A stretch of 64,000 bases of DNA from Lucifuga dentata (taxonomy: Eukaryota > Chordata > Actinopteri > Ophidiiformes > Bythitidae). Location: positions 124,001 to 188,000 of the forward strand of contig VXCM01000217.1 of the NCBI GenBank assembly GCA_014773175.1, written 5' to 3'. This document shows, piece after piece, positions 25,701 to 37,400 of the stretch (position 1 is its first letter; each line of letters starts with the position of its first letter). The notes below the pieces were generated by a model. That model searched no databases and was not told the DNA's origin. It saw only the letters and a program-made list of their open reading frames with translations. The position numbers were made by a program, and so were the translations under genes.

Positions 25701-26691
25701 GCAATATTTAATGGAAAACTAAAGTTAAGTTTGGGTTCAAAATTAAGAGATGCTCTGCTGCATCTTTCTTACCAGAGAGATCTTTTGCTGGCTTCGTAAA
25801 GACGAGTTTCCTTTCCAACTCCAACATTGTCAGTGACCTCTAAAACAAAAACACCAGAAACATGTCAGTCAAGCTAGATTATTAACGTTATTTAGCCAAC
25901 CTGTAAAACAGCACATGAATTTAAGTTTGTCTTCTTCCCCCTATTTCTGTAGCAAATATAAGCCATGTAGCACAAGAATAAAAATCAATCAATCAGCAAT
26001 GGCTGCATTCTATTTAGTTTAGGTGGAACAGTGGTAAGGTCCTGTTATTGTGCATGATAGCTCATGCATGAATTTCTGACACCTTAAGGTGACACCTAAA
26101 TGGAATGAAGCCATTATTTCTGTGGTTAATTACACTTGTACTTTTACTGCAATGACAAGTCAAAATGTCTGCCTTGAAAATGACCTATTCACAAATCAGC
26201 AACAAACATGACATCAACGCTTAAATAGATACAGACAGATAAATAACTGCAGGTAAGGTGAGCAATAAATTGCAAGAATAATTCAGGCCCAGGACACAAT
26301 ATTGAGCATGTTAATATGAAAGACAGCTTTGACCTTATTATGAAAAGTGGGAGCAAAAGGGATGTCAATCTGCTAGAGAACACACACACACACACACACA
26401 CACACATTTTGGTCTGTCTCAACACTCACTTTTTAATCTTATTTGGTTCTGACCGTCCTCGCTTCCAGCCCATGCCATCGAATCCCCGACAGGTAGCTTG
26501 CATTTCCCGCAGATGAAGACCACCGGTCCGTCGTTGTGTTCTTCCTCCTCGTCTATCTCCTCTGCTTGGCTGGAAGAGTCTTCCGAGACAGTGCTGGAGG
26601 ACTCTGCAGAGGAGGCTTCAAAAGTCTTGAATGGCATTTCCTGCCGGTTTTCCGTCGCCGTCGGTATTTTTGTTTCTCTCCTTGACGCCAT
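22720..26691 (-). CDS. mis18a: MIS18A, Mis18 kinetochore/centromere-licensing protein A
   Basis: Five coding exons on the minus strand: 26430-26691 (ATG at 26691), 25773-25839, 25518-25640, 24774-24876 and 22720-22785 (TGA); 621 nt, 206 aa (human 233). The start gives MASRRETK. An acidic Ser/Glu-rich N-terminus precedes the Mis18/Yippee-like zinc fold, with its two CxxC pairs visible in ICGKCKLPVGDS and VCRGCRSLLGMVYASTP, then the conserved IESYVLGS segment. The last short exon (TMAQRLEEIETSLRE) forms the C-terminal coiled coil. The Mis18 complex recruits HJURP so that CENP-A is loaded at centromeres after mitosis. It is head to head with HAUS1. The last intron (2 kb) has an unusually long pyrimidine tract before its acceptor. 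Confidence 0.93.
22790..23110 (-). repeat. Long purine/pyrimidine-biased tract
   Basis: About 320 bp are mainly A and G on the plus strand, hence pyrimidine-rich on the MIS18A sense strand, directly upstream of its last-exon acceptor at 22785. Confidence 0.75.
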
Positions 26692-27340
26692 TTTTGCTTC
26701 TTCCACACAAGTTTGTTTAAGTTCCGCGGGTGGATAAAAAAAGAGATTATGCAAACAACGCGAGAGTTCATCACTATGTACTTCCGCTTTCGTCTAGTGA
26801 GACAGTTTAGCGATCATCTCTCCGCTTTTACAGTATTTTTACACCCACGAGTGAATGAATGTATTTGAATGCAAATTTGTATTTTATTCGCATTCGGTAT
26901 GTACACGTATAGCTAAATAACTTTAACTGAGTTAACTGTTTAATAGTGTAATACATCTCCGGTTCCGTTAGTGGGAAGTAGGAGGTGAATATCTTGATAA
27001 GGTCTTTGTATATGAGCTGGATGAGGCGAGCCAGATAAACTTTATTGTGATAATGATGTTTATCTCCATTTGTGTTGTGTCTTATTAGTCAACTTTTTAT
27101 TTAGCTTAATTCTTTACTAATTTTTATGGGTGTTCTTCTTCCTGTATTGTTATTACATGTAAAAAGTTGAATACTTGCTCCGCCTTCTCATTGGTTGATA
27201 ATCAGGAAGTTAATAGTATGACGTATGGGGCGGGAAAACAGAGCGGAAAGTGTTTATACTGTTACGATTCTCTTTCGAGCTGCAAATCCACTCTTTAATA
27301 TCTAGGAAATTAGTTTTGCTCCCGAACTTTTTAATTCAAC
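26692..27340. promoter_or_regulatory. Bidirectional promoter of MIS18A and HAUS1
   Basis: Only 649 bp separate the two ATGs. The strip contains GGGGCGGGAAAA at 27227-27238, the reverse complement of an E2F-type TTTTCCCGCC site, and an inverted CCAAT box (ATTGG at 27190-27194) 33 bp to its left. No TATA box was identified. At the MIS18A start the bases AAAATGGCGTC overlap the ATG and fit the YY1 consensus. E2F plus NF-Y sites are usual in cell-cycle promoters; the joint control is inferred. Confidence 0.6.
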
Positions 27341-29864
27341 ATGTGTGAAAAGATTAAGAAGGTATGATCCGGTGTCCTGCTAACGTAGCTTTCAGCTTTC
27401 TCAGAGATCTCTAAGTTGAACCGATCACTTTGGTTTTGTTTCTGATGGAGTTTCCTGCGTTTCTTCAGGTGAACCAGTGGCTGGGCTCCGTGTTTGGAGA
27501 TCAGCCTGTGCCACAGTTTGAGGTGAACACTCGGACTGTGGACGTTCTGTACCAGCTGGCAGAGGCCAGCGAGAATCGGTGCAGAGAGACAGATCTGCTC
27601 ACAGAGGACCTGAAACAGAAAACCTCAGAGTATCAGGCCGATGGTGAGTCAGACTGAACAGTCAAATTCTGACTTCCACGAGATTTGATGAAAATCAGAA
27701 TTTCCCTTCACTGTTCCTTACTTAAAGGACCATACTGGTGATTTTGCATGTTTGAGTCCAATAAATACAATCCGCATACATATTACATTATTGCCAACCA
27801 TTTTCCAAACCATAAAACCATATTTTAATTTTTGTGTAATTTTACCAAATTCCCCTACTTTTTCAAAATCAAACATTCACGGGATACACCCACTTTAAAA
27901 TGCAATGTTTTACCTGCGAACAGTACAATTGTAGAAGGCACATGTATTTTAATTTCATTATAAAAGCAGTCTTCTCCTGGGACCTAATTCCCTGGTGGAG
28001 AAATAGGATTCAAGTCTGCCTTTTTTCTTCTTCTGTAGGTAACTTTGTCACATTGTTTGTTAGATACTGGCTTTGTCCATTAATTCACACATTAAAGATG
28101 CTTTGTGTTTTCACAGGAATTCACTGTTGTTGTTTTTTTTCTCTGTAGGTGCTCATCTCCAGGATGTTCTTCTACAAGGAGTTGGTCTGTCCTGTGCAAG
28201 CTTGTCCACACCTGCTGCTGACTACTTATCGGCTTTAGTGGACAATGCTGTGGTACTTGGAGTCAGGGATACGTCACTGGGCAGGTTTAATGTTGCTGCT
28301 TTTATTGTAGTCGCTGAGTAACATTTTAAAAACTGCTGCAGAAAACACTTATGTTTTGAGTTTTATGTGTTGTGCAGTTTTATTCCAGCTGTGAATAACC
28401 TGACTAGCGAACTTCTGGAAGCAGAAAAGTCAAACAGGAGACTTGACCGGGAGCTCAGGGCCCTCAGGAAGAGACTCGCTGCCACTCTAGTGCTGCGGAG
28501 CAACTTACAAGAGTAAGAGAAAGAGTTCAAAAATACAGCAACTTTTGCACTAAAGGTCAATCCTAATATTTTCAGCAATGGATCATTTCCTGCCACATCT
28601 GTAAACAGTGTTTGTTTATTGTTTAAGGGATATCAACAAAACTGTCAAAGCTCAAGAACTGGAGAGTGCTAAAGCTGAGGAGCGACTGCTCAATATGGAT
28701 TTTGTGATTGCAAAATCTAAAGAGCTCAATAGCAGACGAGAGAGGGCAGAGGTCAGTTTCTTTCTGTATTGTACCATATTCAGCATATATTAAAGGACCA
28801 TACCATCCATTTTGCATATTTGAGCCTAATATATTCAATTTTCTTTTTTTTTTTTCAATTTTCATACACGTAATGTTACTGACAATCATTTCCCAAAGTA
28901 TACTACTGGAACAATGAGTGAGTTAAAAATGTTTTTCCTACCTTCCAGATTGCCATTTGTTTCAGTTCATTCCAGTACCCTTTCCAGGTAGCTTGTAGAG
29001 ACTTGAACCGTGCTTGAGATGAGTAAATTTATCACAGCGAACAAAACATCTATTAAATTTTTTTGTCGAGGGAAAACTTATTTTGACGGTCCAACACAGA
29101 GCTGCATGGAAGAAAATGTACGTCTCCACCAGGGAATACAGTCCCAGGAGAAGACGGCATTTACAGAGAAATTAATTACATTTGGATAAGTGTTAGCAGG
29201 ACAACCACTGAATTTTAAAATGGTTGAATCACCTGAACATTTCACTTTGAAAGATGATTTGGCAAAATAACAGGAAAACAAAAATGCAGTTTTATGTTTT
29301 GAAAAACAGATGTCAGTTGCGTAATATGTATGCAAGTCGTATTTATTGGCTTAAACATGCAAAAATCAACGGGTAGTCCTTTAAGCTGTGCACCAATGTG
29401 GCGATACATTATACAGCTCTTAGATTTTGCTCTAATGTTTTTTAGGTTGAGCAGTTGATTGATTATAAATAGATTTCAATATATTATCTATACCAATGTA
29501 AGAAATTACAGAAACCACACGGGTGCTTAATTTGTTGATAATTTCCTGCTCTGATCTATGAGGTCCCATATTTCATTACCCTATAAAATTATAGTTCTAC
29601 GTTGCCGAGGGCGATGGATTGCAGTTTGACCCAATTAAAATGTGGGCATCATGTTACCGCCTCTGGTTCAGTAATGTCTTTTATGACGTCATCATCATCA
29701 GGAGGCACAAGACATGATAAAGATCAGAGTCCCAGCATACAGCAAGAATCTCAACCTGTTCCATTCTGTTCTGTCAACCTCACAGGATCAGCTCGCGTTC
29801 AGGAACATGGATAAATCTCTTTCCCATCAGGCCATTGTGCAGCTCTCTGAGGTAACTTCAGCTG

Positions 29865-29895
<31 letters not shown>

Positions 29896-30619
29896 GCACA
29901 GTCAAGAGCCATGGGAAAAAAAACCTAACACGTTCAGCTGCTTTCAGGCTTTGAAACGTATCATCTTTTTCTCCATGCAGGAAGTCATGGCACTGAAGCA
30001 AGAAGTAATTCCCCTGAAAAAGAAACTGGAGCCGTACTTGGACTTGAGCCCAGTATGTTTGTTTTCAGTTTGTGACAGCTTGATGATGCTGTATTGTATT
30101 TACGTTTGATACTTCACCTAAAGGGCTGCTAAAGGTGCTGTAAGCCGCATTGACCGCTAGCCAAAAGTGCTATCACATTATCCCAAATATCATCAGTTTT
30201 TTTTTCCTGAGAAAGGATACACCCTTATTATTTTTTAATCCTTGTGAATGGTTCTCTGTTGCATTTTACATACTTCCCAAAATTTATTTGAACGTTATAT
30301 TAATTAATGGCTGACAAATTCTTGTAGGAGCTTAAGGTAAACCATTTTATTTTTTGTTTGAGGTACTACTTTGTGAATGACTGAAATTAAAGTATTTTTA
30401 ATACTATATTTTTTTTCCCCTCTCATCCCATCAGAATCCATCTCTTGCTCAAGTGAAAATCGAAGAGGCAAAAAGAGAACTGGTGAGCGCATTAATCCCT
30501 GATTTAGTGACGGTAAGATCTGATTTCTGAAATTTTATTTTAATACTTAAATTCTGTTCTTATTACAGGCCGCAATTGATTCCCAGCTTGAGATGAATGT
30601 GAATTTCATGCCGAAGTGA
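27341..30619 (+). CDS. haus1: HAUS1, HAUS augmin-like complex subunit 1 (CCDC5)
   Basis: Nine coding exons: 27341-27361, 27469-27643, 28149-28284, 28378-28512, 28628-28751, 29786-29851, 29981-30052, 30435-30482 and 30569-30619 (TGA); 828 nt, 275 aa (human 278). Recognised blocks include WLGSVFGDQPVPQFEVN, SFIPAVNNLTSELL, MDKSLSHQAIVQLSE, LKKKLEPYLDL and NPSLAQVKIEEAKREL. Most of the protein is heptad-rich coiled coil, as expected of this augmin subunit. Augmin binds spindle microtubules and recruits gamma-tubulin for branching nucleation; it also supports centrosome integrity. Introns 2 and 5 carry TTAA elements (27722 and 28790). A poly(A) signal AATAAA lies at 30682-30687. The gene is absent from the human 21q22 block, so its place here is lineage-specific. 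Confidence 0.95.
27722..28025. mobile_element. TTAA element, 3'-truncated copy
   Basis: Left terminus TTAAAGGACCATACTGGTG and left half are present; the sequence departs from the family after about 300 bp. It lies in HAUS1 intron 2, close to the exon 3 acceptor. Confidence 0.8.
28790..29384. mobile_element. TTAA element, full-length copy in HAUS1 intron 5
   Basis: Left end TTAAAGGACCATACCATCC, right end GGTAGTCCTTTAA, 595 bp. The interior runs in reverse orientation relative to the 16861 copy: TTTCCTACCTTCCAG is near the left. Confidence 0.85.
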
Positions 30620-30996
30620 AAGTCTGTTGGAATTTTAATAACTGTATGGTTTTATCTGTAAATTTTCTATAATTGAACAATAATAAAGTAACTGTTTCAG
30701 CGTCAAGTGTGATGGAGATGTTAAGTCTTTATCATGGGTAGAAGTGGGATGGATCTGGAGTAGATATAGCTGCAGGTGGAAAATCATCCAATTTTTTATG
30801 ATTTATGTATGTAAATAAATGTGCTAGTGAACAAAAGGACATCTTTTAGCAGAGGATAGCCTAGTAGATGTAACAGACCACCATGAACATTATTTTTTCA
30901 CAGTAGCTGACTCAAGACCCTCAAAATGTACATAATGCGCATAAATGCAAAATGCACATAATTACTGTTATGTTTCACATGCAGGTCAGATGAAAT

Positions 30997-31368
30997 TTAA
31001 AGGAGAATACCGGTGCCCCAAAGCCCCAAATCTTTCAAAATGAAATGTTCAGTTTGCCTACTAACACTTATGCATGAGTGAAGACGTAAAATGGTGATTT
31101 TAATTTCTCTGTAAAAGCAGTATTTTTTTGGAAATTTATGTTTGAAAATGTATGTTTCCCCGGTGGAAACATACATTTTCTTCAGGAGTAGTTCCACATT
31201 GGATAGGTTAAATTAAGTTAATTAGGCAAAAAAATGTAATGGACGTTGTGTTTGCTGTGATGGATTATTTATCTTAAGCATGTTTTAAATCTCTACAAGT
31301 TGATTTTTATAGCATACTGGAATAAACTGAAACCAATGGCATGCAAAATCACTAGTATGCTCCTTTAA
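30997..31368. mobile_element. TTAA element, internally deleted copy (372 bp)
   Basis: Left TTAAAGGAGAATACCGGTG, right AGTATGCTCCTTTAA. Part of the left arm is missing. Intergenic, just after HAUS1. Confidence 0.75.
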
Positions 31369-32150
31369 TTTTTTTTTTTTTAGGAATAATTGGGTGTAAC
31401 ACTCATCTTAAACTGTCATTCCTTCCTTATCCCTAAAGGTTATGACCTTTATGTCATTTATTAGTATTAATATGACTTTCAGTTTGCAGCATGAAATGTT
31501 AATGAAAATGCTAAAATTAGCTTTTCACAAATTCATCAGAATAATGCCTAGCGAGCAGTTAGAAACTGTCACAGCTCATCACACGAATCTATGAATACAT
31601 TTACTCCAGTGCAATTTTACTTGTCTCTGACCTTCCTGGCTGAATATTGTCTTAAACGTGGGGAATGCAGGCAACTTAAGAGTTTGACAACAAAATTCCA
31701 CAGGCTTTGGAGGGATAACAGGACATGAAAGGGGTTTTGGAGACGCTCCCTGCCTGCCTAAAGCTCCAGTACGGAGAAAGGAAACCAACCAGGGGGCCTG
31801 TCGTCCAGTTTGTATGCAAAATATCACTCCTCAGTTCCTCCCCCTGCCAGTCTCCACAGTGGATCCCACCGTGGAGACCCCTACCTCTCCGTCAGTCTAA
31901 CTTGTAGGCCTGAGCTGTAGTTTGACATGTAGATTGACCGGTAACCATGGAGTTGGTCATGGATGCAGGCTGGGGAACCGTTTACCCAATAGGCCCCCTT
32001 CTGCATTCAGAGGCACGGTGATTAGCATGTTGACACTTTACGAAAAGACACAGAAACAAAACCTGAACCTCAGACATGTCACACCCGCAAAGTTTTATGA
32101 AATACAAAAATAGGAAACTCAAAAAATCGTTGACCGAACATCGCTACAGT

Positions 32151-32746
32151 TTAAAGGACCATACCATGGTCCTTTAAACTGTACCACCCATTTTGCATGT
32201 TTGAGCCTAATAGATTCAATTTTCATACACATAAGGTTACTGACAATCATTTCCTAAAGCATACTACTGGAAAAGTGGAGGGTAAAAAAAAAATGTTCCA
32301 TACCGCCATAGATTTCACTTCATTCTGATACGCTATTAAAATCAACTTGTTGATACTTGAAACATTCTTGGGATAGGTAATTCATCATCGTGAACAAACT
32401 ATATTCAGGTTTTTTTGAAGTTTCATAATTTTAATGTTTAAGCACAATAAAAAGCGCAGCGTGAATGTATGTCTCCACCGGGGAATATAGTCCCAAAACC
32501 TGTGTTTATCGAAAAATTTTAATGACCATGACATCATAAATTTGCATAACTATTAGCCGGCGAAACATCGATTTTTAAGGTATATCGCTTGAATACTTGA
32601 TTTTGAAAGATTAAGAGATTTTGCAAAATACCAGGAAATCTGAAACATGGTTTTATCCTTTGGGAAATGATTGTCAGTAACCTAACATGTATGAAAATTG
32701 AATATATTAGACTCAAACATGCAAAATAGCCAGTATGGTCCTTTAA
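32151..32746. mobile_element. TTAA element, full-length copy with palindromic left tip
   Basis: The first 27 bp read TTAAAGGACCAT, three bases, then ATGGTCCTTTAA, so the left end carries two terminus tips face to face. The right end is AGTATGGTCCTTTAA. 596 bp. Confidence 0.85.
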
Positions 32747-34025
32747 AGTCCTTTTGCAGATACAAAGTCCATCCTCTTACAGTATACTGTGTCTAGTATT
32801 AATTCTGAATGGGAAACACGATGGAGGTAACAAAAAAATGTACTCAAAGTTCAGAAACATTCAATTACAAGTTAAAAAAAAAAAGTATTAGCTGCAAAAT
32901 GTGTTTTAATGCTGTAGCTGGTCCAAGTGCATGAATCTGACAGTTTTATGTAATGTCTATGTTAGTTTATAGAAATTCATCATATTTCCTTTTGAAAAAC
33001 TTCCAGGGCTTACATCAATGTACTTAGTTACTTTCCACAGTGGAATATATACTCCATTACAAGTAAAAAAAAAAAAAAACAACAAAAAAACAAGTATTTG
33101 CTAGAAATGTACACAAGTATCAAGTTAGCATAAAGAATAACCCATATTGTTTTAAATTATTAATGCTTTAGAAAGTAAGCAGTATTTCATTAATCTGCAG
33201 GAATATGTAATGAAGTATCAAAAGTAAAAAAGTACTAATGTGTCAAATAAGTAATAAATAAGTGTCAAATAAATAATTCATAATAGCAATGAAAATCCCC
33301 AAAGTTGGACATGCTAATTTTTCCACATAACAGGTTCGAACTGAAGAAGGAAAGGAAGGAAATAAGGAAAGAGGAAGGAGGAAAGAAGGAAGGATAAAAG
33401 AAAGCAAGATGCTAGCAATATTTTCCACTTCTGAAAAACAAATACTAAGAGAAAACGATGAAGAAATGCATCTTGGCATAATCCAAAAAGTAAACAAGCA
33501 TTATGGAGGAAAAAAAAGCTCCTGCAGCGCTTCATTCCATTCATTGCGTGGACCCTCTTCCCTTTAAAATAGTTTTATCTGCCACGCCCACGCCAGAATT
33601 CCCACTCAGCTGTTACTGTAAGACGCTTTCAGTTTCCACATGCGTCCATTCACCAAAAAAAAAAAAAAAAANAAAAAAAAAAAAAAAATCTGCCCTGAAC
33701 TGGAGGAAAGTGGGACTGAGAGAATCAACACGCGTGGAACGAAAGCGGCTCGTCTGTCAGCGTGGAAGAAGTTGTTGCGCAGCTTTTATTTCTAGTCTCA
33801 CGTTGTGCAGCAGACACGCGTGTTTCTGCTTTTTCGGCTCCTCCGCTGAGATTTTGTTGATTCATCTGTGAATTCTGCTTTGGATGCCGAAATGTGTTTC
33901 ACGATTAGGGGTGATGACGCAGCGTGGCGCCGTGGATTTTTTTCCCTCTTAAATCTCGCTTTCCTGAAGTCCTGTCGCCCACAGTGAAGCGTGGGGCCGC
34001 TTTAATATGAACTTACAAACAGGGG

Positions 34026-34195
34026 ATGCGAGTCATGAGCTGGACGCGACCTTCCCACGGACCGGAGTGGAGCCACAGCCTCTTCTACCTGACCTTTCTG
34101 CTGTGGACCAGACGCATGAGTGGGCTGGCTGACTTCTCAAGTAAGATGATGTTGGTGCAAGAAATGTGTTAAAAAAGTTTTAAAAAAGAAACAAG

Positions 34196-34247
<52 letters not shown>

Positions 34248-34272
34248 GCGGCAGGGGTGAACTTAGAGATTN

Positions 34273-34315
<43 letters not shown>

Positions 34316-34387
34316 GCGGCAGGGGTGAACTTAGAGATTTCGGGGCCCAAGGTAAGTGTGGGTTCCATTCTTAAAGGACCATTTTTG

Positions 34388-34425
<38 letters not shown>

Positions 34426-37400
34426 NAAAAAAAAAAAAAAGTTCTGGAGAATCCGTGTATCATTCATTCTTTTTATATTCATTTAAGAATCCAAAAATCA
34501 GAAAACGAAAAAACAATTAATGTTTCGTTATTCATTTACAAATACAAAATAAAACAAAGACTCGTTTTTCATACTTTCGATTATATGCTCAAGTTGAAAA
34601 TAGAAGATGAGAAAACTGGGCCACAGACCAAACTTGATTTTGATATATAAGCTTTCTGAAAAAAAACATTTTTTTATCTATTTTATTGAGTTAATTTAAC
34701 AGATTAGATGAAACTACAATACCTGAAAGATTCCGCTGGTATTTTCTGAATGAATGAATAACGGAATAACAAATTGTTTTTTAATTTTGGATTCTTAAAT
34801 GAATATGAAAAGAACAAATGATATGGATTCTGGAGTGGTATATTTTAGAATTGTTTTTCCTACTGTCCAGACTGCCATAAGTGCCAGAATACTTAAGTAT
34901 GCTGGGTGTTCTAGAAACCCACTACCACTCACAGACCCACGCTGGTCCAAAAGTGGATTTAATGCAGTTGTATGTTTTTATGTTTAAAGATTTACAGCCT
35001 AAAAACTTTTTTTTTTTGCACGTTTTTTCGTGCAGACTACCTGTCCAGGATCATCACCAGCCATTCTGCTCACGCGTGTGACGGACAGCCTCTACGTCTC
35101 CACTGTCCTCGCCACTCCACCATCTCCATCCACTCTGCGTTCTACGGGAGTGGGGAGGCCCGGCTGTGCGGTGCAGATCCACATCCAGCACTCCGAGCGC
35201 ACAACCACAGCTGCTCCGCTTTTACTGCCCTACAGGTGCATTTTATGTATGAATACACACACTTTTCACTCGTGCTGGGAGAGCAAGTAGGTGTTGTCTG
35301 GTGTTGTCTGTTTTGTTTTGCGCCTCATCTGTCTTTCGACTTGGATTCCTTTGGATTTGTTGTCTTTGACTCAATAAGCAGGGATGTATTGGAGGATAAA
35401 TCCACATTAAAGGACATTACCAGCCATTTTGCATGTTTAAAGGACCATACCAGCCATTTTGCATGTTTGAGCCTAATATCAATTTTCATACATGTAAGGT
35501 TACTAAAGAGTCATTTCCCAAAGCATACTACTGGAACTGTGAGTTAAATTATTATTTTTTCCCTACCTTCCAGATTGCCATTGGTTTCAGTCCATTCTAA
35601 TACGCTATTAAAATCAACTTGTTGATACTTGAAACGTTCTTGGGATAGGTAATCCATCATTGTGAACAAGACGTGTATTCAGGTTTTTTTCAAAGTTTCA
35701 TAATTTTAGCGCAATAAAAAGTGCAGAGTGAATGTATTTCTCCACCAGGGAGTATAGTCCCAAAAGAAGACCTGTGTTTATGGAAAAATTTAAATGACCG
35801 TGACTTCATAAGGTTGTGTATTAGCAGGCGAAACATTGATTTTTAAGGTGGGTGTATTGCTTGAATATTTGATTTTGAAAGATTAAGAGATTTTGCAAAA
35901 TCTCAGGAAAGCTGAAATACGGTTTTATCCTTTGGAAAATGGCTGTCAGTAACATAACATGTATGAAAATTAAATATATTAGGCTCAAACATGCAAAATG
36001 GCCAGTATGGTCCTTTAAGCTGAATAATTACTACCCATAGACATTACTGTACATTATTGACAACTAATTTCCAAAACATAAAACTTTATTTTATATTCCT
36101 GTTATTTTTTTTTTTTCCAAATCCCCTAATCTTTCAAAATCAAATGTACAGGTTAAAAATTCAGTGTTTCACCTGCGTGTATCCAAATGTAGAAGGCACG
36201 GTTGTTGTTAGTTTCTTGGTAAAAGCCGTCTTCTCCTGGGACTATTTTCCCTGGCGGAGACATACATTGCCTTCCATGCAATTTTAACAGCACACTGGAA
36301 TGAACTGAAAAAAACAAATGGCAGCCTGGAAGATAAGATAAAAAGTCTAATATTTACTGCTCCATGAATATGTTTTGGAAAATGGTTACCAGTAAACATG
36401 TACTGTATACTGGTAGTGCTTATTGGGCATCACCAGTATTGTCCTTTAAATGCTTTGCTGAATGGAAGGAGATGGTAGGAGTCTATTTGATAAGAATGAA
36501 ATGTCTGTGCTCACACACTCAGCCCTGTAACATTTAGATTAGCCAGCTGCTGAGCGTAAAAGGATTCAGACATCAGAAACTGTAAGTGCTGCTTTCTGTG
36601 CAGAAGTTGCTGTCAGAGTGTCAGAGCCACAGAAGTTGTCATCTGTCTGTCAACCACCTGCTGTTCGGGAAGGATCCCTGTCCCGGCACCACCAAATACC
36701 TCCATGTGGACTACAAGTGTAAACCCAGTGAGTTTGGGAACTTCTACGTATCTTTGACCACAGACGCAAACCCTGCCAGTTTCCTCCCTGCTCACCCTCC
36801 TTGCCTTTTCTTCTCCCACAGCTGAACACAAAAGACATGTGGTGTGTGAGGGAGAAGTGATGGTCCTGCGCTGTAAGCCCCCCAGGGTGCTGAACATCTA
36901 CGCAGCTGTCTATGGGAGAAGTCTGGCTCACGCCGACACCTGCCCCTCACACACAGCGAGACCACCCGCGTTTGGTGAGTCGACTCGACTGTGTTCTCAT
37001 GTGAAGCAGTAAAGCCGGGAAGACTTATAGTTCAGGTCAGAAGTCAATATTAACCTGCTTTAATCTTAACTACAAGTCATTAAAGGAGTATACTGGTGAT
37101 TTTGCATGTTTGAGCCCAATAAATACAACTTACATAGATGTTACTTTACTGCCAAGCATTTTCCAAAACATACTACTGGAGCGATGAAATTTAGAATTGT
37201 TTTTCCTACCTTCCATCCAGCCACTGGTTTCAGTTTATTCCAGGAAATCAACTTGTAGAGACTTGAAACAAGCTTGAGATCCATCGCAGCAAACTAAATG
37301 CCGTTCTTATTTTTTGTCAAAGTCACATTCGATAACTGGTCTAACATGGAGCTGCAAGAAGAAAATGTATGTCTCCGCCAGGGAATATAGTCCCAGGAGA

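Larger units (their letters stand above)
30688..34025. other. HAUS1-EVA1C intergenic region
   Basis: About 3.3 kb with no recognised exon. It has two TTAA elements (30997-31368 and 32151-32746), A-rich tracts, and a single-N poly-A junction at 33672. The part 33.5-34.0 kb is GC-richer and presumably holds the EVA1C promoter and 5' UTR. Neither MRAP nor URB1, expected here by human gene order, was detected. Confidence 0.6.

Noticed and set aside
30688..34025. Search for MRAP or URB1 exons by gene-order expectation
   Set aside because: No frame with the single MRAP membrane helix or any URB1-like segment was seen on either strand.
34201..34320. Regularly repeated units separated by unique sequence, resembling an array
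   Set aside because: It is a GAT microsatellite duplicated by an assembly join, not a CRISPR-type array; the host is a vertebrate.
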